Origin: Treponema sp. | Lineage (GTDB): Bacteria > Spirochaetota > Spirochaetia > Treponematales > Breznakiellaceae | Length of the DNA: 64,000 nucleotides | Assembly: GCA_031256445.1 (NCBI GenBank) | Contig: JAIRQN010000018.1 | Coordinates: 1-64,000 of the forward strand | Reading direction: 5' to 3' | In this document: positions 9,144-17,207 of the stretch, piece by piece | How positions within the stretch are numbered: position 1 is the stretch's first letter | How the letters are laid out: each line of letters opens with the position of its first letter | Notes under the pieces: generated by a model | The model's database searches: none | Told to the model about the DNA's origin: nothing | Seen by the model: only the letters and a program-made list of their open reading frames with translations | Translations under genes and position numbers: made by a program

Positions 9144-10553
9144 ATGAAAAATCAGGCCGTTCAGTCCGGCGTATTGCCAATAACAGGAGTGATTGAGCTT
9201 ACCTATAGGTGCAATCATAAATGTTTGTACTGCTCCTGTCCGTGGGAAAATGAACTGGACGGTTATCCGAAATATGAAAAAGGAACTGAGTTTGATTTAA
9301 CGCAATGGAAACAGGCGATGGATATTCTGGAAAAGAACGGAGTGAAAAACCTTTCTTTATCCGGCGGAGAAACCCTTCTTAAACCTGAGTTACCTGACAT
9401 TCTTGCCTATATCCGCGAAAAAAACGTTTTTAACAAAGACAAATATATCGTAGTTATTTCCAACGGCCTGGCGATGAGCGAAGAATTTCTTTCTCTTTTT
9501 AAAAAGTACAAGGCGCATTTATCGCTGTCGCTTCCCGGAATTGATACCTTTGAAAGGCACACTGGAGTTGATAACGCCCTTGGCGTGCTTCACTGGCTTA
9601 AAAGAGCCTCCAGAGAAGGGGTGCAGACAACGGTGAATGTGACTGTAACCAATATCAATTATCATGAGTTACGCGAAACAATTTCCTACGCGCTTATCGC
9701 GGGAGCGGACACTCTGCTGCTTAACCGTTTCCTGATTGGCGGAAGGGGAATCCGCTATCAGGATGAACTGTCGCTGACCCACGAACAGATCAACGGGATG
9801 CTGGACACCGCGGAGGATGTTCTTGAAAAAGCGCGGCGGTGGGGCGGCGCGGGAACGGAGATACCGTTCTGCGTTTTAAAAAAATATGAACATGAGTACA
9901 AACGCTTAAGAATAGGCTTTCTGTGCGCCGCGGCGAAGAATTTTTTTGTTGTGGATCCGGCAGGGCGCATAAGAGCGTGCAATCATTCGCCGCGCGCGGT
10001 TGGGCATATTTTTAATGATCCTTTAATTGACGATACTGATTACTGGAACATTTTCGCTAACCGCGATTATATTCCAAATGTATGCTGCCATTGCACTGAC
10101 ATATCCATTTGCGACTGCGGATGCAGGGAAGCCGCCAATATTACAGCCGGTTCCGCGCGCGGGGTTGATCCCTGCATGAAAGGCTGCGAAAAGGAAATGT
10201 CAGAGCGCGTGGAAAAAATTGAATATGAATACAGGAATGATTTTGACCGCAGGTTCGACAAGGATTTCCGCTCTCTTTTTACAGAGCGCCTTAAGGAAGA
10301 CTCAAAATTCGGATGGGAACTGTGGTCTTCCATGGCGAATGTAAGCTGGATAAACGAAAACGATCCTGATGAAACACATTGCAGGCGTTCCTTCCGGGGA
10401 GCCGGCACGCTGTTAGCTGTCATGGAAGGCAAAGACAAGTACACCAAATGGTACTGCACCGGTCCTTACGAAACGGTAAGCGGATACATAGCGGAAAAAA
10501 TGGCGTCCAAAGGCTGGCGTTATGTGCCGGACGGATATGGCACGGAGATATAA
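9144..10553 (+). CDS. Radical SAM/SPASM protein
   Basis: A 469-residue radical S-adenosylmethionine protein. The cluster-binding triad is C23-x3-C27-x2-C30 (RCNHKCLYC), followed by the glycine-rich SGGETLL motif. Beyond the barrel, Cys residues in FLCAAAKN, RACNHSP, VCCHCTDISICDCGC and DPCMKGC match the SPASM region that binds auxiliary Fe-S clusters in peptide-modifying enzymes such as PqqE and anaerobic sulfatase maturases. An extra C-terminal stretch of about 100 residues has DETHCRRSFRG and WYCTGPYETVSGY; the first resembles IHCHRSWTG of the protein at 8419. It begins nine bases after the second AMCYxMGP protein. Peptide modification is the favoured role; the substrate is inferred. Confidence 0.85.
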   Translation: MKNQAVQSGVLPITGVIELTYRCNHKCLYCSCPWENELDGYPKYEKGTEFDLTQWKQAMDILEKNGVKNLSLSGGETLLKPELPDILAYIREKNVFNKDKYIVVISNGLAMSEEFLSLFKKYKAHLSLSLPGIDTFERHTGVDNALGVLHWLKRASREGVQTTVNVTVTNINYHELRETISYALIAGADTLLLNRFLIGGRGIRYQDELSLTHEQINGMLDTAEDVLEKARRWGGAGTEIPFCVLKKYEHEYKRLRIGFLCAAAKNFFVVDPAGRIRACNHSPRAVGHIFNDPLIDDTDYWNIFANRDYIPNVCCHCTDISICDCGCREAANITAGSARGVDPCMKGCEKEMSERVEKIEYEYRNDFDRRFDKDFRSLFTERLKEDSKFGWELWSSMANVSWINENDPDETHCRRSFRGAGTLLAVMEGKDKYTKWYCTGPYETVSGYIAEKMASKGWRYVPDGYGTEI

Positions 10554-10592
10554 GTAGTGAATTGTGAGAAGAAAAAAGAAAGGAGAAATTAA

Positions 10593-12032
10593 ATGAAGAA
10601 AAAGATTTGGATTGCCGCATTGTCATTGGCGGTAATGTGTGCAGCGGCGACGGCCTGCGCGTCAGGCGGCGGAGCAAAAGAGTCTTCTTATTCCGCAGAC
10701 AGTCTGACGCTGGATACGGCGATAACTGAAACCGCTTCGTACTTTGCAGAGCGGATACCCCAGGGCGCGAAGGTGGCTTTGATTCCATTTGACGCGCCAG
10801 CAGGAAAGTTATCGGATTATATTTTCGAGGAATTTTGGAGACGCCTTGAAGATACGCGCAGGTTCGTTATGGTGGATCGCAAAAACCTTGATCGTATTGA
10901 AACGGAAATGAAACATCAATATGACTCCGGCAGGGTGGATGACGATTTAATCATTTCCATGACCAGGCAGTTCGGAGCGGAAATACTCATCCACGGACAG
11001 ATGACTTCGCTTGGCAGTGAATACCGCATGACAGTTTACGCTACCGATGTTGAAAAAGCCGCATCAAGTCAGAGGGCTTTTACCGTCAGGCCGGATAACC
11101 GCCTTTCCTCACTGTTAAATGTATCGGCGGAAGACGAGGTAGAAAGGGCTGTTTCAGTTATGGCCCGGTCTGTTAATCAAAGAACCGTTATCGCTGTGGG
11201 AAGAATAAGTTATGCGGATACCCAAACGGTTACAAGCCTTTCAGCATGGCTGAAGAACGGCATTATCACAGGAGCGCAGAAACAACAGGACAAGTTTCAG
11301 GTGGCGACAGATGACCAGAGCGCCGATTTCGCGGTGGCAAGCCGTGGGCTTACTGTTGAAACGCCGGTCGCGGACAGCGCAATTCAGGCTGTAGTTACCG
11401 GAAACTACTCGCCCCTGGATAACGGCGCGGAAGTATCTTTGCAGTTGGTATCCACAGGCGGGAATAAAACTGTGCTGGCCTCGCAGCGGTTTACCATTCC
11501 CGCTTCGGAACTGGAACGGCGCAGACTCTCTCTTCTTCCCGAAAAAGGCGGCGCTGTTATGAGCAGAGCCGAGTTTGAGACGAAACAGCAGGCTGTTAAT
11601 TCATACGCGGGTAAAAACAACAAGTGGAACTTTACGGTAACCCCGGACGTACTGGACGGCATTTACCGTGACGGGGATTTAATGTCCATGCGGATATTTT
11701 CTGAGCGCGACTGCTACTTCCGCATAATCCATGTCGATGTGAACGGAAACACCCAGATCATTTATCCCGCAGGTTCCGCAGATAATAACTTTATCAGGGC
11801 GGGAGAGACCCGGCGCATTCCGGATAACACAAGGTTCAGAATGGGATCGCCTTTCGGCGAAGAGCTCATTCTGGCTGCGGCTTATGACAGGCCGTTTACC
11901 TCCGGCGCGTCAGGAACTGTGCCGTTAAGTGAAGGATACATCTCCCGCGGACTGACTGTGGAAAGCGATAATAAAACATCGCTGAGCCCGTCGGCAACGG
12001 CTAAATTTAGCTACACTATTCTGGCGAAGTGA
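10593..12032 (+). CDS. CsgG/LpoB-like lipoprotein with DUF4384
   Basis: A 479-residue lipoprotein with a lipobox ATAC after a standard signal. The first third holds a CsgG/LpoB-like domain: KVALIPFDAPAGKLSDYIF, VMVDRKNLDRIETEM and GAEILIHGQMTSLGSEYRM. A middle part is less clear (TVIAVGRISYADTQTVTSL, QKQQDKFQVATDDQSADFAV) and may be a second, diverged copy of the same fold. The C-terminal part (DGDLMSMRIFSERDCYFRII, VNGNTQIIYPAG, IPDNTRFRMGSPFGEEL) is a DUF4384 domain. A good AAAGGAG site precedes the ATG. It sits 39 bases after the radical SAM gene and begins a run of same-strand genes. Membrane-anchored; role unknown. Confidence 0.8.
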   Translation: MKKKIWIAALSLAVMCAAATACASGGGAKESSYSADSLTLDTAITETASYFAERIPQGAKVALIPFDAPAGKLSDYIFEEFWRRLEDTRRFVMVDRKNLDRIETEMKHQYDSGRVDDDLIISMTRQFGAEILIHGQMTSLGSEYRMTVYATDVEKAASSQRAFTVRPDNRLSSLLNVSAEDEVERAVSVMARSVNQRTVIAVGRISYADTQTVTSLSAWLKNGIITGAQKQQDKFQVATDDQSADFAVASRGLTVETPVADSAIQAVVTGNYSPLDNGAEVSLQLVSTGGNKTVLASQRFTIPASELERRRLSLLPEKGGAVMSRAEFETKQQAVNSYAGKNNKWNFTVTPDVLDGIYRDGDLMSMRIFSERDCYFRIIHVDVNGNTQIIYPAGSADNNFIRAGETRRIPDNTRFRMGSPFGEELILAAAYDRPFTSGASGTVPLSEGYISRGLTVESDNKTSLSPSATAKFSYTILAK

Positions 12033-12041
12033 GGAAAGCGT

Positions 12042-12374
12042 ATGTTCAGACTGGAAATAACAATGGAATCGCGCTGCGGGGAAAAGCAGAAATATATTAA
12101 AAGATCTTTCCCGGCGGAGAAGGGAACGCTTGAGATTGGAAAATACGGGTATCCTTTCAGCAAATACGGAACCATCGAGATCGGAAATTTTATCGGAATT
12201 ACAGACGGATATCTGGAATTTAATTTCGCCGGAACGAACTTAAAAGTTTTTCTGAACAGTTTTCTTACGGTTAAAAAAGAATACGCGACCGCGCACATAG
12301 ACCCGTACTTAAAGCTTCCTGTTCCCGGAGAGGAGGAAATAGTGCACACAACATTCTATCTTTATATTGAGTGA
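12042..12374 (+). CDS. Hypothetical protein
   Basis: A 110-residue protein with no recognisable family, no signal peptide and no membrane segment. It is rich in Phe, Tyr and Lys and looks mainly beta (GTIEIGNFIGITDGYLEFNF, LKVFLNSFLTVKKEYA). It begins nine bases after the lipoprotein stop, and a GAGGAAAG sequence gives a usable ribosome site. Close spacing on both sides supports membership of the local transcript. Whether it is a cytoplasmic partner of the next, membrane-embedded protein cannot be told. Confidence 0.6.
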   Translation: MFRLEITMESRCGEKQKYIKRSFPAEKGTLEIGKYGYPFSKYGTIEIGNFIGITDGYLEFNFAGTNLKVFLNSFLTVKKEYATAHIDPYLKLPVPGEEEIVHTTFYLYIE

Positions 12375-12388
12375 CAAGGAGTAGTTTT

Positions 12389-12913
12389 ATGAGTCCTGTA
12401 TTTTGGGCATTTGGAAAGATTAGTATTTTGCTGATCATTATCGGATTCTGCCTGCCTGTCGCCTATGGTTTAAACGGGTTTCAGCTCGCTCATAGCGATA
12501 TCGCCTCCCCAGGATTGTCATTTGTTCTTTATGGATTGTTTATATCCGCGGTTATCGGGCTTTTATTTTATTTTCTGGATAATATATTTCTGGAAATCAG
12601 CGGGTTTGTCGATCTTTGGGCGTTTTTTGAATCAAAAATTGTCAGCCTTGTCGAAATTATTATATGTATTTGTTTTGGGCTTATTCCATTTTTTATTAAT
12701 TTAAATGAACATGGCGGCAATTATCAATACGGTATAATTTTAATATTTATTGGATTCGCGCTGTCATTAATTTTTCATATTATTTCTTTGGTTATGGAAA
12801 TTAATGAAGGTGTCGGCGGCAGTGGGGGTAGCAGCAGCGGTATCAGTAGTAACAGTAGCAGTAGTAGTAGTAGCAGCGACGATGATTATTATTTTCCTGA
12901 CGTTTGTCCATAA
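12389..12913 (+). CDS. Membrane protein with Ser-rich tail
   Basis: A 174-residue integral membrane protein. The ATG at 12389 is chosen because AAGGAG (12376-12381) is correctly placed for it, whereas the in-frame GTG at 12371 would overlap the previous stop. About four hydrophobic helices are visible: residues near 5-25, 40-65, 85-105 and 115-135. The tail is low complexity, a Gly/Ser run encoded by AGC/AGT repeats, then SDDDYYFPDVCP. I do not recognise a family. The repeat-rich tail could vary in length between strains by slippage. Confidence 0.65.
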   Translation: MSPVFWAFGKISILLIIIGFCLPVAYGLNGFQLAHSDIASPGLSFVLYGLFISAVIGLLFYFLDNIFLEISGFVDLWAFFESKIVSLVEIIICICFGLIPFFINLNEHGGNYQYGIILIFIGFALSLIFHIISLVMEINEGVGGSGGSSSGISSNSSSSSSSSDDDYYFPDVCP

Positions 12914-12928
12914 ACAATGGAGAGTTGA

Positions 12929-13306
12929 ATGACAGAACAGCAAATGAATGAAAAATTTATAAAAGGGAAAGGGTTTTATAATGACAAGCAGTATGAAGGA
13001 GCGGTATTAATTTTTATGGAGATTGCGCAGGCCGGATACGCTGACGCGCAATTCATGATGGGCATTTGCTGCGCGGGAGGTCATGGCGCGGAAAAAAGCG
13101 AAGCAGAAGCCGCGCGGTGGTTTGGCAAAGCCGCCGATCAGGGAAGTGCAAACGCGCAGAATGAACTCGGCGTTTTTTACCAGCTTGGCGCGGGCGTGGA
13201 ACAAAATCTGGAAAAAGCGGTTGAGTCTTACAGCATGGCGGCGGAACAGGGACACGCCGAAGCCAAAAATGTTTTAAATGAACTTGAAAAAAGAAAAATT
13301 ATATAG
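12929..13306 (+). CDS. Sel1 repeat protein, small
   Basis: A 125-residue cytoplasmic protein with two to three Sel1-like repeats (about 36 residues each). Clear units contain AQFMMGICCAGGHGAEKSEA and AQNELGVFYQLGAGVEQNLE followed by KAVESYSMAAEQG. Sel1 repeats are alpha-helical solenoids that act as protein-interaction scaffolds. It begins 15 bases after the membrane-protein stop, with GGAGAG as ribosome site, and nine bases before the next gene, so it opens the large repeat-protein island. A partner cannot be inferred from sequence. Confidence 0.8.
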   Translation: MTEQQMNEKFIKGKGFYNDKQYEGAVLIFMEIAQAGYADAQFMMGICCAGGHGAEKSEAEAARWFGKAADQGSANAQNELGVFYQLGAGVEQNLEKAVESYSMAAEQGHAEAKNVLNELEKRKII

Positions 13307-13315
13307 GAGAAATTT

Positions 13316-15508
13316 ATGACCAAAGAAGAATTTGAAACCGAGTACAACAAAATATTCGACAGGGCAATGACGTTTAGCGAAAAAACCCGCCGCGAAGGAC
13401 TGCTTTCCATGGAAGACTCCATAGATGAAGAGAAGCTCTTTCAAAGAGATATAATGGAATTGGGGTTAAGACTTGCCTGCGATGGAACTGATTCCACAAT
13501 AATAGATAATATACTAACCAATATCATCAACCAGGAAAAAGATGAAAATAAAAAGATTTTAAAAACAGTTCAAAAAACCGCCGTGCTGTCCATTCAACAA
13601 GGATATTCACGTGGAATATTCGCGTTGACGTTAAATTCGCATGTAGATGTTTGTTACCGCGGCGCGCTGGATATATATCTTGATATTAATAATTACCCGA
13701 AAGTATCATCCGCTGACGAAATAGATCAGCTGCTCAACGGAGATGAAGATGAATCCGGCTCGGATTCATTTAATAAAGCGTTCGATGAGTATCAAAAAAA
13801 CAATTACGATAAAGCCGTGCCGGAATTTATAAAACTGGCGGAAGCGGGAAATGAAAAGGCGTGTTTTTATCTTGGCATCTGTTATCAGCATAATCTGGGG
13901 TTGGAACAGGATTTCCTCAAAGCCAAAGAGTGGTTCCTGAAGGCGGCGGAACTGGGCAATCTGGAAGGTTATGAAAGAATTGGCCTGTGTTATGAAAACG
14001 GAATTGGCACAGGGAAGGATTATGCCGAAGCGTTCAAGTGGTTTCTCAAGGCCGCCGAACTTGGTCAAAGCGAATCTCAGCGTAAAACCGGCCATTATTA
14101 TGCCGCTGGCAGAACCGTTGAACGGGATATTAACAAAGCGGCAGAGTGGATTCAAAAAGCCGCGGATCAGGGCGACTTTGTCGCGAAAATGGATTTGGAT
14201 AATCTTAAGGAAAATCCTGAAGCCTATACGGGAACGCTCCCCCAGAATGAGATTGATGCTCTGTTATCCGCCGTAGGTTCAAACAGCGGGAAAGACGGAG
14301 AATCGTCACAGGATTCAGATCTGCTGGATTTGGGCGAAGACAATTTTGACCTTGCCGTTAAATATCTGAAAGGAGAAGGCGTAGAGCAGGATTACGCTTT
14401 GGCCGAAAAGTTTTTCCACGAGGATTTGGAAACAAAAAAGGCAACTTTCGGAGAAGATTCTTTTCTGGCAAAAGAATGTTATGTGATTGGCGACCGTTAC
14501 AGAGAGCATGAAGATTACGAAATAGCGATCTCCTGGTATAATGACGCGCTTATGATGTTTAAAAAAATTAATGATGGAAAAAATCAGGATATAACCGATT
14601 CCCTGTGTTTTATCGCCATCTGTCATGAAAAAAAAGGCGATTATATAACGGCGGTTGATTATTATAAAGATACTGTAGCGTCAGATGAAGAAGTCAATGG
14701 AAAAGGAAATCAGAATATCGCTTTATATTTAAACCAGATATCCTTCTGTTATGTGAAATTGGAAGATTACGCGAATGCCCTGAAATACAGCATGATGGCT
14801 CTTGCAATAAGGGAAGAAATCTTTGGAACTGAACATTCGGATACGGCTTTAGTTTATTATAAAATAGCTGAAATTTATTTTATGAAGAATGATTATGAAA
14901 ACGCGCTGATTTTTTATGATAAAGCCTATTTAGCCCATAAAAAATGTAACGGTAAAGATGATATCAGCGCCAATGATTCGCTTTTATGCATCGCTTTTTG
15001 TCATGAGGAAATGGGAGAATACGGAAAAGCGCTTTCCTGCTATAAAGACGCGGTTGTTATATACGAAAGAGCGCTGGGTAAGGATCATCCAAGCACCGCT
15101 GTCGCTTTCTACAGTATTTCCGGCTGTTATTACAACCTGAAAGATTATGAAAAAGCGCTGGAAAGCGATTTGGAAGCTCTCGCCATAAGGGAAAGAATTT
15201 GCGAAGAAGACGCTCCTGAATTATCGCTCTCGTTTAATAACACCGGCACCGATTACCGTTTCCTTGGCAGGTATGAGGAGGCGCTTAAATATCATTTTAA
15301 ATCGCTGGAGTTAAGAAAGAAACACAGCAGGCAAAAAGATACTATCGCTTTCTCGTATAATACAATTGGCAAGGATTACGAAGCGCTGGGCGACAGGGAA
15401 AACGCTGTTAAATATTTTAAAGAGGCGCTTTCTGTTTATGAGTCGCTTGAAGGATTTGAGACCAACGCTGAAGACACAAGACAGGCGATTGCGAGGAATG
15501 AGGAGTAA
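13316..15508 (+). CDS. MotA-loop/EIDxLL/Sel1/TPR chimera
   Basis: A 730-residue soluble protein. Residues about 5-112 resemble the cytoplasmic part of the flagellar stator MotA: SEKTRREGLLSMEDSIDE, RDIMELGLRLACDGTDS, then directly LKTVQKTAVLSIQQG, which matches the MotA C-terminal tail; the four membrane helices are missing. Two motifs like the N-termini of FliM and FliN/FliY occur: SADEIDQLLNG (132-142) and LPQNEIDALLSAV (308-320). Between them lie three or so Sel1 repeats; from about residue 340 there is a long TPR array of the kinesin-light-chain style (ISFCYVKLEDYANALKYSM). AGGAG lies at the right distance. The C-terminal end is closely related to that of the next protein. Binding of motor or chemotaxis proteins is inferred, not shown. 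Confidence 0.75.
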   Translation: MTKEEFETEYNKIFDRAMTFSEKTRREGLLSMEDSIDEEKLFQRDIMELGLRLACDGTDSTIIDNILTNIINQEKDENKKILKTVQKTAVLSIQQGYSRGIFALTLNSHVDVCYRGALDIYLDINNYPKVSSADEIDQLLNGDEDESGSDSFNKAFDEYQKNNYDKAVPEFIKLAEAGNEKACFYLGICYQHNLGLEQDFLKAKEWFLKAAELGNLEGYERIGLCYENGIGTGKDYAEAFKWFLKAAELGQSESQRKTGHYYAAGRTVERDINKAAEWIQKAADQGDFVAKMDLDNLKENPEAYTGTLPQNEIDALLSAVGSNSGKDGESSQDSDLLDLGEDNFDLAVKYLKGEGVEQDYALAEKFFHEDLETKKATFGEDSFLAKECYVIGDRYREHEDYEIAISWYNDALMMFKKINDGKNQDITDSLCFIAICHEKKGDYITAVDYYKDTVASDEEVNGKGNQNIALYLNQISFCYVKLEDYANALKYSMMALAIREEIFGTEHSDTALVYYKIAEIYFMKNDYENALIFYDKAYLAHKKCNGKDDISANDSLLCIAFCHEEMGEYGKALSCYKDAVVIYERALGKDHPSTAVAFYSISGCYYNLKDYEKALESDLEALAIRERICEEDAPELSLSFNNTGTDYRFLGRYEEALKYHFKSLELRKKHSRQKDTIAFSYNTIGKDYEALGDRENAVKYFKEALSVYESLEGFETNAEDTRQAIARNEE

Positions 15509-15518
15509 GGAGTGAATT

Positions 15519-17183
15519 ATGGCAGAAGAAGCAGACGCTGACCATGCCGCTGATGGTGAAAATTCCCAGGATTTTTATTCAAGCGATTATCCCCACAAAT
15601 GTTCCAAAGATCAGATAAGATCAATCAGCATATTACATGAAAAATTTGTCCGTTTGGCGGTTAAAAGTCTTTCTGTTAAACTTAACCGCCATGTCAGCAT
15701 GTTTCTCGCCTGCACTGATCAAAATACCCTGGGAGATTTTATCCGCACGCTTCCCAATCCTTCAACAATTGGCATTATCAGCATGGAGCCGCTTAAGGGC
15801 TGCGCTGTAATGGAAATGTATAATTCAATCGCCTTTGACGGAATATTCCCCCTGCTTTTGGAAGATTTACGCAAAACATGGTCGGAAATTATTGACTTGC
15901 GGCCCAAGCTGGAAAAAAAGGAAACAGATCCCCAATCCATAAAAATCGCTCCTCGCCCGGAAGGCGTTGTTCTTTTGGTATTTGAAACAAGGATTGGAGA
16001 CACAGAGGCGATGATAAATTTCGCCATTCCGTATTCTGTCATTAAACAGGTTATTAATGAATTCACTGAAGAAAAAATTAATAAAATTAAAAACGAAGTG
16101 GACGCGCAGGACGCGCAGGAGTACCTGAAAGCCGCGGAAAATGGGGACGCGGAAAAACAAATTAAACTAGCTTTTTGTTATTTGAAAGGCGAAGGCGTGC
16201 AGCAGGATTACGAGAAAGGCATTGAATGGCTGCAAAAAGCCGCGGCTCAGGAGGATGTTGACGCTCAGCATTATCTGGCCATATTTTTCAAACAGGGATC
16301 TTACGTTGAAAGAAATTTGGCAAGAGCTCTTGAATTGTTTTTGAAAGTTTTGGAAAAAAAATTAAAGCAGAATGGAAAGGACAGTTCTGAAACAGCCGGA
16401 ATTTATAATGATATAGGCTCATGTTACAGCGAGCTGGGCGAATTTCAAAAAGCAGTTGAATACTGCAATAACGCGCTTGTTATGAGTAAAAATCTGCTGG
16501 AAGAAGAACTGCCCGAGACAGGTGAAATTTATACGAATTTGGGAATTAATTATTACTGCCTTGGCCAATACGACGCCGCTCTTGAAAATTTCACCAATGG
16601 AAAAAATACAAACGCCATTTCCCTGGGAAAAGAAACTCCCGGCGCGGCAACTTCCTGTTTTTACATTGCCAGCTGTTATGAAGCAAAAGGCGAATTCAAT
16701 AAAGCGCTTTCTTTCTATAATGAAGCGCTTGCCATTTATGAAAAAACATCCGATACGGACAGTTTTGATACAGCCAACACCTGCTACTGCGCGGCTAACT
16801 GCTGCAGGGAAATCAATAATTATGAAAAAGCGAATGAATTTGATTTAAAGGCTTTAAAAATCAGGGTGAAAATCTGTAAAGAAAATGATCCTGTTTTAAC
16901 TGATTCGTACAGCATTATCGGTGTTAATTACCGGAATCTGGGAAATTATGATAACGCTCTTAAATTTCATTTTAAGACTCTGGAGTTAAAGAAAAAATAT
17001 CAAGGCAATAACCCTGAAAATACCGCCTTTACATTAACAAGCATCGGCAGGGATTACGAAGCGCAGGGCGACAGGAAAAACGCGCAAAAATATTTCCAGG
17101 AAGCGCTTGCAATATATCAATCGCTCGATGGATTTGAAAATGACGCAGATGAAACAAAGCAAGCGCTTGAGAGGAACAGTTAA
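15519..17183 (+). CDS. FliM-domain/Sel1/TPR chimera
   Basis: A 554-residue soluble protein. Residues about 24-185 match the FliM middle domain of the flagellar switch: CSKDQIRSISILHEKF, DFIRTLPNPSTIGIISMEPL, LLEDLRKTWSEIIDLRP, then GVVLLVFETRIGDTEAMI and AIPYSVIKQVI. Relative to typical FliM, roughly 35-40 residues around the DRLFGG section are missing after KGCAVMEMYNSIAF, and the C-terminal SpoA/FliN-like domain is absent. Two Sel1 repeats (LAFCYLKGEGVQQDYEKGIE) and then about seven TPRs follow. It begins ten bases after the preceding chimera, whose C-terminal TPRs it resembles. Not a working FliM; more likely a scaffold that reuses the fold. Confidence 0.8.
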   Translation: MAEEADADHAADGENSQDFYSSDYPHKCSKDQIRSISILHEKFVRLAVKSLSVKLNRHVSMFLACTDQNTLGDFIRTLPNPSTIGIISMEPLKGCAVMEMYNSIAFDGIFPLLLEDLRKTWSEIIDLRPKLEKKETDPQSIKIAPRPEGVVLLVFETRIGDTEAMINFAIPYSVIKQVINEFTEEKINKIKNEVDAQDAQEYLKAAENGDAEKQIKLAFCYLKGEGVQQDYEKGIEWLQKAAAQEDVDAQHYLAIFFKQGSYVERNLARALELFLKVLEKKLKQNGKDSSETAGIYNDIGSCYSELGEFQKAVEYCNNALVMSKNLLEEELPETGEIYTNLGINYYCLGQYDAALENFTNGKNTNAISLGKETPGAATSCFYIASCYEAKGEFNKALSFYNEALAIYEKTSDTDSFDTANTCYCAANCCREINNYEKANEFDLKALKIRVKICKENDPVLTDSYSIIGVNYRNLGNYDNALKFHFKTLELKKKYQGNNPENTAFTLTSIGRDYEAQGDRKNAQKYFQEALAIYQSLDGFENDADETKQALERNS

Positions 17184-17207
17184 TAGCGAGTAGTAAGGAG
17201 AGTAATT

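Noticed and set aside
12830-12885. AGC/AGT triplet run as a possible satellite repeat
   Set aside because: It codes in frame for the Ser-rich tail of a membrane protein; only its possible length variation is noteworthy.
15519-16075. True FliM gene of the organism
   Set aside because: The CheY-binding N-terminus, about 35-40 middle residues and the SpoA domain are missing, so it cannot be the working switch protein.
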